DNA of 9,429 nt from NCBI GenBank assembly GCA_030655095.1, contig JAURWF010000022.1:1-9429 (forward strand). Reading direction: 5' to 3'. The notes beneath the pieces are model-generated. The model was not told where the DNA came from. It searched no databases and was given only the letters and a program-made list of their open reading frames with translations. Positions 1 through 5,512 of the stretch are shown one piece after another. Source of the stretch: a bacterium. Its GTDB lineage: Bacteria; Patescibacteriota; Patescibacteriia; Patescibacteriales; GWC2-42-12. How positions within the stretch are numbered: the first letter of the stretch is position 1; every line of letters begins with the position of its first letter. Both the position numbers and the translations under genes were made by a program.

Positions 1-2
1 AA

Positions 3-248
3 AAATTATTGGAAAAAAATTTAAATCTTACTGAAGAGATTTACGTTATGACAAAAAAAATAAAAGGTCATCTGACTTTTCAACGTTTTGTCAGTATTTT
101 TTATTTAATTATGTTTATCGCACCGATTATTTTGGGTATAATTTATTTGCCTACATTATTAAACGGAGTTATTAGCCAATACGAGAGTGTTTTAGATATA
201 TCCCCAGGTGATAAAACGGATTTATTGAATAATTTGTTGAAAAAGTAA
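3..248 (+). CDS. Small membrane protein, 5' end probably outside the window
   Basis: The frame is open to the left edge. The first possible start in it is a TTG at 9 and the first ATG is at 48, so the true start may lie upstream. From the TTG the product is 79 residues: a polar, lysine-rich N-terminus, one strongly hydrophobic segment at about residues 26-48 (rich in F, I, L and Y) and a polar tail ending in LLKK before TAA. It resembles short one-helix membrane proteins that I recall as common hypothetical genes in Patescibacteria, with a basic stretch before the helix and a PxLL-type sequence after it. No catalytic motif is visible and I assign no function. Directly after the stop, the -1 frame stays open and encodes a second hydrophobic stretch, listed separately. 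Confidence that this is a real gene is moderate. Confidence 0.6.
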   Translation, partial: KLLEKNLNLTEEIYVMTKKIKGHLTFQRFVSIFYLIMFIAPIILGIIYLPTLLNGVISQYESVLDISPGDKTDLLNNLLKK

Positions 249-346
249 TTTATGATTTACAAAATGCAGGTATACTTGCTATTTTAAGTATATATATTGC
301 ATACTATGACTATAAATTAAATAATAGATTTACAAAAAAAGATTAA
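233..346 (+). other. Open -1 frame with a hydrophobic stretch after the small membrane protein (possible frameshifted extension)
   Basis: Between a TAA at 230-232 and a TAA at 344-346 there is an open frame without a convincing start codon. Joined to the upstream gene by a -1 slip at AAA AAG (240-245), it would add about 33 residues. These include a hydrophobic run around AGILAILSIYIAYY and a charged C-terminus (NNRFTKKD), giving a two-helix protein. AAA AAG is a known slippery codon pair, but the base before it is G rather than A, so slippage is less favoured than at the dnaX site. A one-base indel in the A-run, a sequencing error or chance in AT-rich DNA are equally possible. I see no ribosome binding site for independent translation. 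Confidence 0.3.
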
Positions 347-348
347 AA

Positions 349-354
349 TATAAT
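349..354 (+). promoter_or_regulatory. Possible -10 box for prfB
   Basis: A perfect TATAAT lies 29 nt upstream of the prfB ATG, which would give a leader of about 22 nt. The best -35 match (TAGATT at 325-330, spacer 18) is poor, and the background is very AT-rich, so this is a weak call. Confidence 0.3.
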
Positions 355-382
355 AATTATATTGTTTCTGGCAATCGAATAT

Positions 383-1523
383 ATGGAAAATTTAATTAAA
401 AAAATAGAAGAATTAAGAGAAAAACTCCTAGATACGTGGAGGTTGCTTTGACATTGATAGAAGAAAGTCAAAAGTTGAAAGTCAAAAATTAAAAATGAAT
501 GCATCTGATTTTTGGCAAAATAGGGAATTAGCAGTTGAAATTAGTAGGGGAGTAGAAGATGAAGAAAAAGAAATAGAAAAATGGGAAATCTTTAAAAAAG
601 AAATTACTGATTTAGAGCAATTAGTTGCTGAAGCAATTAGAGAAAAAGACAATTCAATCAGTGATGAAGCAAATGATAGTTATAAAGAACTTGAAAAAAC
701 TTTTGCTGAATTAGAATTTATTGTTTTATTTTCTTCTAAATATGATTTTAATAATGCTATTTTATCAATTCACGCAGGAACTGGCGGAGTAGATGCGCAA
801 GATTGGTCCGAAATTTTAGAGAGAATGTATTTAAGATTTGCTGAGCAACATGGTTGGAAAACAGAAATTATTGATCGTAATGTTGGTAATGAAGCAGGTA
901 TTAAAAGCGCAACTTATAAAATTAGCGGTCGTTGGGTTTATGGTAATTTAAAAAGCGAAAATGGCGTGCATCGTTTGGTGCGTATTTCGCCATTTGATGC
1001 TGAACAAATGAGACACACTTCGTTTGCTTTAGTTGAAATTATTCCTGAATTACCAGAAGCAGAAGTAATTGATATAAAAGATGATGATTTACGGATTGAT
1101 GTTTTTCGTTCTTCAGGTCCTGGTGGACAAAGCGTAAATACGACTGATTCTGCTGTGCGGATTGTCCATATTCAAACAGGAATTACAGTAACTTGTCAGA
1201 CCGAACGTTCTCAACATCAAAATAAAGAAACGGCTTTAAAAATTTTAAAATCAAAATTGTTTAAATTAGAAGAAGAAAAAAAAGAAGAAGCAGAGGCAAA
1301 ATTAAAAGGTGGCGTTCAAAAAGCAGAGTGGGGAAAACAAATTCGTTCTTATGTTATGCAACCTTATCAATTGGTCAAAGATCATAGAACAGATTATGAA
1401 ACTTCGGACATTAAAGCTGTTTTAGATGGAGATTTAGACAGATTTATTGAAGCATATTTGAGAAGTCAGAAAACAATAGAACAATGCTCGCTCGGCAACT
1501 TGGACGCTCGGCGTCCAAGTTAG
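383..1523 (+). CDS. prfB: Peptide chain release factor 2 (programmed +1 frameshift)
   Basis: RF2 recognises UAA and UGA in the ribosomal A site and triggers peptide release. The gene starts at ATG 383, reads 22 codons to CTT (446-448) and meets an in-frame TGA (449-451). It continues in the +1 frame from GAC (450) to TAG (1521-1523), giving about 379 residues. An annotation starting at ATG 495 would miss the first 37 residues. In full-length numbering, the SPF stop-codon recognition motif is at about 202-204 and the catalytic GGQ at about 247-249, in the context RSSGPGGQSVN. The N-terminal ENLIKKIEELREKL and DFW segments match RF2. The normal RF2 end (DGDLDRFIEAYL) is followed by an unusual tail of about 18 residues, partly encoded by a GC-rich palindrome. 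comEC starts 10 nt downstream, suggesting co-transcription. No Shine-Dalgarno site precedes the ATG. Confidence 0.95.
437..452 (+). promoter_or_regulatory. prfB: RF2 autoregulatory +1 frameshift site
   Basis: The Shine-Dalgarno-like GGAGG (438-442) is followed by TTG and then CTT TGA C. This is the conserved RF2 arrangement: an SD-like element three bases before the CUU codon, the UGA stop, then C. When RF2 is scarce the ribosome slips from CUU to the overlapping UUU and continues with GAC. Both frames join into an uninterrupted RF2 N-terminus (...WRLL then DIDRRKS...). This also suggests that the ribosome keeps a normal anti-SD sequence and that UGA is a stop codon here. Confidence 0.93.
464..498 (+). 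repeat. Heptad AAAGTCA-type repeat inside the prfB coding sequence
   Basis: Five consecutive 7-bp units can be read: AAAGTCA, AAAGTTG, AAAGTCA, AAAATTA, AAAATGA. They match on the opposite strand the TTTTGAC units upstream of the response regulator and resemble the AGTTAAA/AATTAAA units upstream of the M50 gene. Here they encode about residues 28-38 of RF2, just after the frameshift site. The distance from the frameshift Asp to the conserved DFW/DVW motif is the same as I recall for E. coli RF2 (22 residues), so the repeat does not lengthen the protein. Confidence 0.6.
1497..1521 (+). repeat. Perfect 11-bp GC-rich inverted repeat across the prfB stop
   Basis: The arms AACTTGGACGC (1497-1507) and GCGTCCAAGTT (1511-1521) are perfectly complementary around a TCG loop. 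It is 14/25 G+C in a region that is otherwise very AT-rich. The first base of the TAG stop is the last base of the stem. No T-run follows, so it is not a classical intrinsic terminator. It encodes the aberrant end of RF2 and lies 12 bp before the comEC ATG. Its composition suggests a dispersed palindromic element rather than native coding sequence. Confidence 0.85.
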
Positions 1524-1533
1524 GAAACTCGCA

Positions 1534-3036
1534 ATGAATTTTTCTAAGGCGAAATTATTTTTAATTAGTTGTTTGGTTTTTATTTTAAGTATTTTTCTTG
1601 CATCTTTTTTGCCGTCTTGGTTATTTGATCATAATATTTTTTATTTCAGTTCATCATTGGTTTGTCTATTAGTAATAATTTTATTTTGGCAGAGTAAAAT
1701 TATTAGATTAATTTTTTTAGTTTTGTTAATTATATTTTTTGCCTTGTGGCGCTATGGTCTATCTATTCCAGAAAATAGCCAAGATAAAGTTTGGCATTAC
1801 AATGGTCGTAATTTAGAATTAATTGGCGTAATTGTTAGTGAGCCTGATATTAGGGAAAATAATCAGAAAATAGAAGTGGCTATAAAATATAGCAGTTCTT
1901 TAAAACACGCTATATCTGGAAAAATTTTAATATCAACTAATTTATATCCATCATATAATTATGGTGATGAGTTAGCTATTACTTGCGAGTTAAAAGCCCC
2001 AGAAAAATTTGATGAATTTGCTTATGATCGTTATTTAGCTCGTTATAATATTTATTCAGCTTGTTATTATCCTCAAATAAAAGTTATAAAATATAATCAA
2101 GGTAATTGGTTTTATCAAAAAATTTTTGTTTTAAAAAGTAAACTTACTTATTTAATTGATCAAGGATTAAGTGAGCCCGAAGCTAGTTTGGCTAGGCCGA
2201 TTGTTTTTGGAGGTCAGCGCGGTTTAGATGAAAAAACTCGTCAGCAATTTGCTCAAACTGGTTTAACTCATATTATGGCTGTTTCTGGTTTTAATGTAAG
2301 TATTTTAGCAGTTGTTGCTTTGGTTTTTTTGTTGGGGATTGGATTAGATCGTCGTCAAGCTTTTTATTTATCAATTATAATTTTATTTGTTTATATTATT
2401 TTGGTTGGCGCACCAGCTTCTGCGATGCGTGCAGGGTTAATGGGTTTTTTGGTTTTACTGGCGCTTCATTTGGGTAGACTTAATAAAATTACCAATGCGT
2501 TGGTTTTTACTGCCACTATTTTATTATTAATTAATCCAAAATTATTTCGCGATGATATTGGTTTTCAGTTATCTTTTTTAGCTATTGCCGGATTGGTTTA
2601 TGTTTATCCTATTTTAGACGATATTTGGCAGAAATTTAAATTGCCTAGATTAAAAGGAATAAGTAATGCGTTTTTAATCACATTGTCAGCGCAAATTTTT
2701 ACTTGGCCAATTATAGCTTATAATTTTTCTCAAGTTTCTTTAATTGCGCCATTGGCTAATTTATTAGTTGTTTGGTTGATTCCGTTTTTAACTATTGCTA
2801 TTCTTTTAGCAATAGTCGCTAGTTTTATTTTGCCTAGTTTGTCTAGTTTATTTTTTCTGCCAGCTTTTTTTGGTTCCAAATATATTTTATTTATAGTTAA
2901 TTTAATGTCTAATATCTCGCACAGTTATTTAGAAGCGGTTTATTTTAATTGGGTGGTATTGTGTGTTTATTATTTTATAGTTATTGGTTTTTTAGTTTAT
3001 TTTAATAAGAAAAAAAATAATTTGTTTAAAAATTAA
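1534..3036 (+). CDS. comEC: ComEC/Rec2-family DNA uptake channel, membrane part only
   Basis: This 500-residue polytopic membrane protein corresponds to the N-terminal and Competence domains of ComEC, the inner-membrane channel that carries single-stranded DNA into the cytoplasm during transformation. Residues 1-75 hold the first hydrophobic helices. Residues 85-190 form a soluble region in the position of the DUF4131/OB-like domain. Residues 215-490 form the Competence domain, with the characteristic TGLTHIMAVSGFNVSIL at 242-258 (family form: GLxHLLAVSGLHV), PASAMRAG at 294-301 and DDIGFQLSF at 340-348. The C-terminal metallo-beta-lactamase domain of canonical ComEC is absent and is encoded by the next gene, 32 nt downstream. 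The start ATG lies in a CTCGCAATGA 10-mer that recurs at 4055-4064, and AGGA eight bases upstream is a weak ribosome binding site. It is probably co-transcribed with prfB. Confidence 0.9.
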   Translation: MNFSKAKLFLISCLVFILSIFLASFLPSWLFDHNIFYFSSSLVCLLVIILFWQSKIIRLIFLVLLIIFFALWRYGLSIPENSQDKVWHYNGRNLELIGVIVSEPDIRENNQKIEVAIKYSSSLKHAISGKILISTNLYPSYNYGDELAITCELKAPEKFDEFAYDRYLARYNIYSACYYPQIKVIKYNQGNWFYQKIFVLKSKLTYLIDQGLSEPEASLARPIVFGGQRGLDEKTRQQFAQTGLTHIMAVSGFNVSILAVVALVFLLGIGLDRRQAFYLSIIILFVYIILVGAPASAMRAGLMGFLVLLALHLGRLNKITNALVFTATILLLINPKLFRDDIGFQLSFLAIAGLVYVYPILDDIWQKFKLPRLKGISNAFLITLSAQIFTWPIIAYNFSQVSLIAPLANLLVVWLIPFLTIAILLAIVASFILPSLSSLFFLPAFFGSKYILFIVNLMSNISHSYLEAVYFNWVVLCVYYFIVIGFLVYFNKKKNNLFKN

Positions 3037-3068
3037 AAATTTAAAAATTAAAATTTTTTTATTTTATT

Positions 3069-3932
3069 ATGTTAGTAAATTTATTTAAATCTAAAAAAAT
3101 ATTATTAATTTTTATTGTTTTAATTTTATTATTTTTAGTATTTTTTTGGTTTTATTATCAATCAAACAGTAAATTAGAAGTGAATTTTTTGGATGTTGGG
3201 CAAGGGGATGCTATTTTAATCAAGGCGCCTGCTGGGCAAAATATTTTGATTGATGGTGGACCAGACAGAAAAATTATTAAAAGATTAGGAGAAAATTTAA
3301 ATTGGTGGGACAAACAGATAGATTTAATGATTTTAACTCATCCGCACGATGATCATGCTAGTGGTTTAATAGAGGTTATTAAAAGATATAGAGTTAAAGA
3401 AATCGCTTATAGCGGAGTTGTTCATAATAGCCCTAATTATTTGGTGTGGCTTAAATTGGTTCAAGAGCAAAAGATTAAGTTAACTATTATTGATCGTCCG
3501 CAGACAGTAAAGTTAAGCGATAATTGTCGGTTAGAAATGATTTATCCGCAAACAAGTTTACTTGGGCAAGAAGTAGAAAATTTAAATAATAGTTCTATGG
3601 CAATCCGTTTAGTCTATGGCAAAACTAAATTTTTATTTGTTGGTGATTTAGAAGAGTTAATTGAAAAAGAGTTATTAAATAGTAAAATTGATTTAACGGC
3701 CAATGTTTTAAAAGTTGGACATCATGGGTCAGATACTTCTAGTAGTCAGGTTTTTTTGGAAAAGATAAAGCCACAATTGGCAATTATTTCCGTTGGACTT
3801 AAAAATGATTTTGGTCATCCTAGTTTAAGAATTATAAAAAGACTAGAACGTTTAGGAATAAAAGTATTAAGAACGGATCAATTAGGAACGATTAAATTAA
3901 TTAGCGATCAGTTTGGGCTTGTTAATTTTTAA
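3069..3932 (+). CDS. Membrane-anchored ComEC-type metallo-beta-lactamase domain protein
   Basis: This 287-residue protein corresponds to the C-terminal domain of ComEC as a separate gene. A hydrophobic helix (about residues 8-30, preceded by KSKK) anchors it, with the domain expected on the outside. The metallo-beta-lactamase fold is shown by DVGQGDA (42-48), IDGG (61-64), the metal-binding HPHDDH (91-96), VGD (191-193), GHHGS (217-221) and GHP (249-251), in the order found in ComEC C-termini. The metal ligands look intact, so a nuclease acting on incoming DNA is plausible; that activity is inferred, not shown. Together with the upstream gene the pair totals 787 residues, close to a one-piece ComEC. 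It is in a different frame from comEC, with a 32-bp A/T-only-looking spacer and no Shine-Dalgarno site. Confidence 0.88.
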   Translation: MLVNLFKSKKILLIFIVLILLFLVFFWFYYQSNSKLEVNFLDVGQGDAILIKAPAGQNILIDGGPDRKIIKRLGENLNWWDKQIDLMILTHPHDDHASGLIEVIKRYRVKEIAYSGVVHNSPNYLVWLKLVQEQKIKLTIIDRPQTVKLSDNCRLEMIYPQTSLLGQEVENLNNSSMAIRLVYGKTKFLFVGDLEELIEKELLNSKIDLTANVLKVGHHGSDTSSSQVFLEKIKPQLAIISVGLKNDFGHPSLRIIKRLERLGIKVLRTDQLGTIKLISDQFGLVNF

Positions 3933-3986
3933 AAAGTTGTTATACTTTTTATAGTTATAAAGTCGACAGATCTATAAATTTATAAA

Positions 3987-4022
3987 CTTTAGATTGGCAA
4001 GTCGCTTTAGATTAGTAAGCCA
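3987..4022 (+). repeat. Imperfect 18-bp tandem duplication
   Basis: The copies at 3987-4004 and 4005-4022 both begin CTTTAGATT and match at 14 of 18 positions. All four differences (G/A, C/T, T/C, G/A) are transitions. The copies directly abut, indicating a local duplication followed by divergence. Confidence 0.7.
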
Positions 4023-4065
4023 GAGATTGTCGCGTCGCCATGATTACATGACTCCTCGCAATGAC
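4023..4065 (+). repeat. GAGATTG...CTCGCAATGAC dispersed-type element
   Basis: The element begins GAGATTGTCGCGTCGC and ends ACTCCTCGCAATGAC. ATTG at 4026-4029 can pair with CAAT at 4059-4062, and in the centre CATG-ATTA-CATG can form a small hairpin. Similar sequences (GTCATTGCGAGG... / ...GCAATCTC on the other strand) are, from memory, scattered through many unrelated bacterial genomes. It shares the 10-mer CTCGCAATGA with the prfB/comEC junction (1528-1537). Confidence 0.55.
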
Positions 4066-4073
4066 AATGTTTT

Positions 4074-4119
4074 TTTTGACTTTTGACTTTTGACTTTATA
4101 GACTTTATAAACTTTTGAC
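4074..4119 (+). repeat. Tandem 7-bp TTTTGAC and 9-bp TTTATRRAC units
   Basis: Three exact TTTTGAC units (4074-4094) are followed by TTTATAGAC (4095-4103), TTTATAAAC (4104-4112) and another TTTTGAC (4113-4119). The 9-bp units match TTTATGGAC, the complement of GTCCATAAA in the 8617-8711 array, so both arrays belong to one family in opposite orientations. Confidence 0.8.
4083..4111 (+). promoter_or_regulatory. Predicted sigma70-type promoter of the response regulator-ndk operon
   Basis: TTGACT (4083-4088) and TATAAA (4106-4111) are separated by an ideal 17 bp, predicting a start near 4118 and a 10-nt leader without a Shine-Dalgarno site. Both boxes are made from repeat units, and neighbouring units offer further TTGACT boxes (4076-4081, 4090-4095). 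Confidence 0.55.
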
Positions 4120-4127
4120 TTTATTCT

Positions 4128-4511
4128 ATGGATAATATTAAAAAAAAGAAAATTTTGGTTGTTGAAGATGACGTGATGATTAGCTCAATGTATAAAACTA
4201 AATTTGAGGTGGATGGTTTTGCAGTAGTTATTGCCAACAATGGCGCTGAAGGTTTAGATTTAGCTAAAAAAGAAAATCCTGACATAATTATGTTAGATAT
4301 AATTTTGCCACAAGTAGATGGTTTTTCTGTTTTAGAGGAATTGAAAAAAGATAAACAAACTAAAAATATTCCCGTTGTGATGCTTACCAATTTAGGAACA
4401 GAAGAAGATAAAGCTAAGGGTAAAAATCTGGGAGCAATAGATTATTTAGTTAAGGCTAGCTTGACGCCGAAACAAATTAGCATTAAAATTAAACAATATT
4501 TAAAAATTTAA
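4128..4511 (+). CDS. Single-domain (CheY-like) response regulator
   Basis: The product is 127 residues, a receiver domain with no output domain. The acidic pocket is E13-D14-D15, the phospho-acceptor is D57 (MLDIILP), the switch Thr is T87 (VVMLTNLG) and the conserved Lys is K109 (YLVKA). All essential residues are present, so it should be phosphorylated by a histidine kinase, which is not in this window. It must act through protein contacts rather than DNA binding. Close relatives are, as I recall, frequent in Patescibacteria, often near pilus genes. Its position after the ComEC genes makes a link with surface or uptake functions possible but unproven. It is followed after 9 nt by ndk, so the two are probably co-transcribed. 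The minus-strand open frame over it is a shadow. Confidence 0.92.
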   Translation: MDNIKKKKILVVEDDVMISSMYKTKFEVDGFAVVIANNGAEGLDLAKKENPDIIMLDIILPQVDGFSVLEELKKDKQTKNIPVVMLTNLGTEEDKAKGKNLGAIDYLVKASLTPKQISIKIKQYLKI

Positions 4512-4520
4512 AATTATATT

Positions 4521-5132
4521 ATGCAACATCCAAAACATGAACAAACATTAGTTATTGTAAAACCAGATGGCGTTCAAAGATGCCTGATCGGCGAGATTAT
4601 TCGCCGTTACGAAAGAACTGGACTTAAGCTTTTAGCTATAAAAATGGTAATTCCAACTGAAGAAATGGCAATTCAACATTATTATGAAGTTGGCGGTGAT
4701 GCTTGGTTAGAAGAAATTGGCAGAAAAACAAGAGCTTCTTATGAAAAAAAAGGCTTAACATCTCCTTACGCTACTAATATGGAAAATGGCAATGCTGTAA
4801 TGGCAGCTAATGCTAAATATTTAAGCTCAGGGCCTGTTGTAGCCATGGTTTGGCAGGGGAATGGAGCAGTTGGTTTAGTTAGAAAAATTACTGGCGGCAC
4901 AGAGCCAATGACATCTGATGTGGGGACTATCAGAGGAGATTTTACTTTAGATTCTTATGCAATAGCAGATCTTGATCAGAGAAGTGTTAGAAATTTAATT
5001 CATTCTTCAGGAACGATTGAAGATGCTGAAAAAGAAATTAAAATTTGGTTTAAAGAAGATAATTTACAAAAGTATAGATTAGTTCAGGAGCAAATATTAT
5101 ATGATGTTAATTTAGACGGAATTAAAGAATAA
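4521..5132 (+). CDS. ndk: Nucleoside diphosphate kinase, long form
   Basis: Ndk transfers the gamma phosphate from ATP to nucleoside diphosphates through a phospho-histidine. The start of the fold is clear: TLVIVKPDGVQRCLIGEIIRRYE (residues 9-31), with active-site K14. SGPVVAMVWQG (103-113) and GTIRGDF (135-141) follow, and the catalytic His is H161 in NLIHSSGTIEDAEKEI. At 203 residues it is much longer than the usual 135-155. About 30 extra residues lie between the HYYE and SGP blocks (roughly 57-97), about 10 more before the catalytic His (142-157), and there is a tail of about 25 residues. Long forms of this kind occur, from memory, in Patescibacteria and some archaea. The start codon is 9 nt after the response regulator stop; no Shine-Dalgarno site is visible. 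Confidence 0.93.
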   Translation: MQHPKHEQTLVIVKPDGVQRCLIGEIIRRYERTGLKLLAIKMVIPTEEMAIQHYYEVGGDAWLEEIGRKTRASYEKKGLTSPYATNMENGNAVMAANAKYLSSGPVVAMVWQGNGAVGLVRKITGGTEPMTSDVGTIRGDFTLDSYAIADLDQRSVRNLIHSSGTIEDAEKEIKIWFKEDNLQKYRLVQEQILYDVNLDGIKE

Positions 5133-5161
5133 TAGATACAATTTATTTTATAGTGTTAAAT

Positions 5162-5195
5162 AAAAATTCCGCCGATAAATTCAGCGGAATTTTTT
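5162..5195. terminator. Bidirectional intrinsic terminator between ndk and rpmB
   Basis: AAAAATTCCGC (5162-5172) pairs perfectly with GCGGAATTTTT (5184-5194) around an 11-nt loop, with A/T runs at both ends. On the minus strand the stem extends through a U-G pair and two further pairs, so it should work somewhat better for rpmB. It sits between two convergent genes, as expected for a shared terminator. Confidence 0.85.
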
Positions 5196-5218
5196 AGAAT
5201 TAAAATTGTAATTATAAT

Positions 5219-5395
5219 TTATTTCGTTTTTTTCTTTATTGTCTTAATGCACTTAGTGCAAACTTTTTCTTTTTTGCCGTTAATTGTTTTTGTTTGTAGA
5301 TTAATGTTTAATCTTCTAATTGTTTTAATATTAGAATGGGAGCGAGAAGCACCTTTGACAGAACCACGACCACAAACTTCACATTTTTTTGCCAT
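5219..5395 (-). CDS. rpmB: 50S ribosomal protein bL28 (58 aa)
   Basis: Reading the complement from ATG at 5395 gives a 58-residue basic protein starting MAKKCEVCGRGS and ending in KKKTK before TAA at 5219-5221. The sequence GASRSHSNIKTIRRLNINLQ is the signature of bL28, a large-subunit protein needed for 70S assembly. Two CxxC pairs (C5/C8 and C46/C49) form the zinc-ribbon version of the protein. The length is normal for bacterial bL28 (about 60-78 residues), if at the short end. The gene stands alone on the minus strand, convergent with ndk and divergent from the M50 gene. It has a good promoter upstream, a shared terminator downstream, and no Shine-Dalgarno site. It is short enough to be missed by length-filtered gene calling. 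Confidence 0.95.
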   Translation of the reverse strand: MAKKCEVCGRGSVKGASRSHSNIKTIRRLNINLQTKTINGKKEKVCTKCIKTIKKKTK

Positions 5396-5429
5396 ATAGA
5401 TTTAATTATTTTTTAATTTTAATATTTTG

Positions 5430-5458
5430 ATAATATCAGATTTTGATTTTAAAAGCAA
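5430..5458 (-). promoter_or_regulatory. Predicted promoter of rpmB
   Basis: On the minus strand, TTGCTT (5458-5453) is followed after exactly 17 bp by TATTAT (5435-5430). A TGA just before the -10 gives an extended -10 (TGn). The start would be near 5423, with a leader of about 28 nt. Confidence 0.6.
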
Positions 5459-5472
5459 GACATGATAGGGTT

Positions 5473-5500
5473 AGTTAAAAGTTAAAAATTAAAAATTAGA
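5473..5500 (+). repeat. Heptad AGTTAAA/AATTAAA units upstream of the M50 gene
   Basis: Four 7-bp units, AGTTAAA, AGTTAAA, AATTAAA and AATTAGA, precede ATTTTTTTATT and the ATG at 5513. A similar A/T pattern precedes the metallo-beta-lactamase gene at about 3037-3065. This may be a degenerate form of the GACTTT/AAAGTC family, or simply low-complexity A/T sequence. Confidence 0.45.
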
Positions 5501-5512
5501 AATTTTTTTATT

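Larger units (their letters stand above)
3933..4127. other. Repeat-rich spacer between the ComEC genes and the response regulator
   Basis: No coding frame is convincing here. In order the spacer holds a weak AT hairpin just after the stop, a 12-bp perfect palindrome TATAAATTTATA (3973-3984), an 18-bp imperfect tandem duplication (3987-4022), a GC-richer ATTG...CAAT element (4023-4065) and a run of GACTTT-type units containing a promoter (4074-4119). It is by content a mosaic of several repeat types. Confidence 0.7.

Noticed and set aside
1497..1521. Intrinsic terminator after prfB
   Set aside because: The stem is strong but no T-run follows, and comEC begins 12 bp later, so termination is not the obvious function.
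3037..3068. Frameshift joining comEC to the metallo-beta-lactamase gene
   Set aside because: The frames are separated by a 32-bp A/T spacer, and the second ORF begins with its own basic start and transmembrane helix, so two genes are more likely.
4121..4390. 89-codon open frame on the minus strand
   Set aside because: It lies almost entirely over the response regulator, whose receiver motifs are unmistakable; the minus-strand product has no recognisable features.
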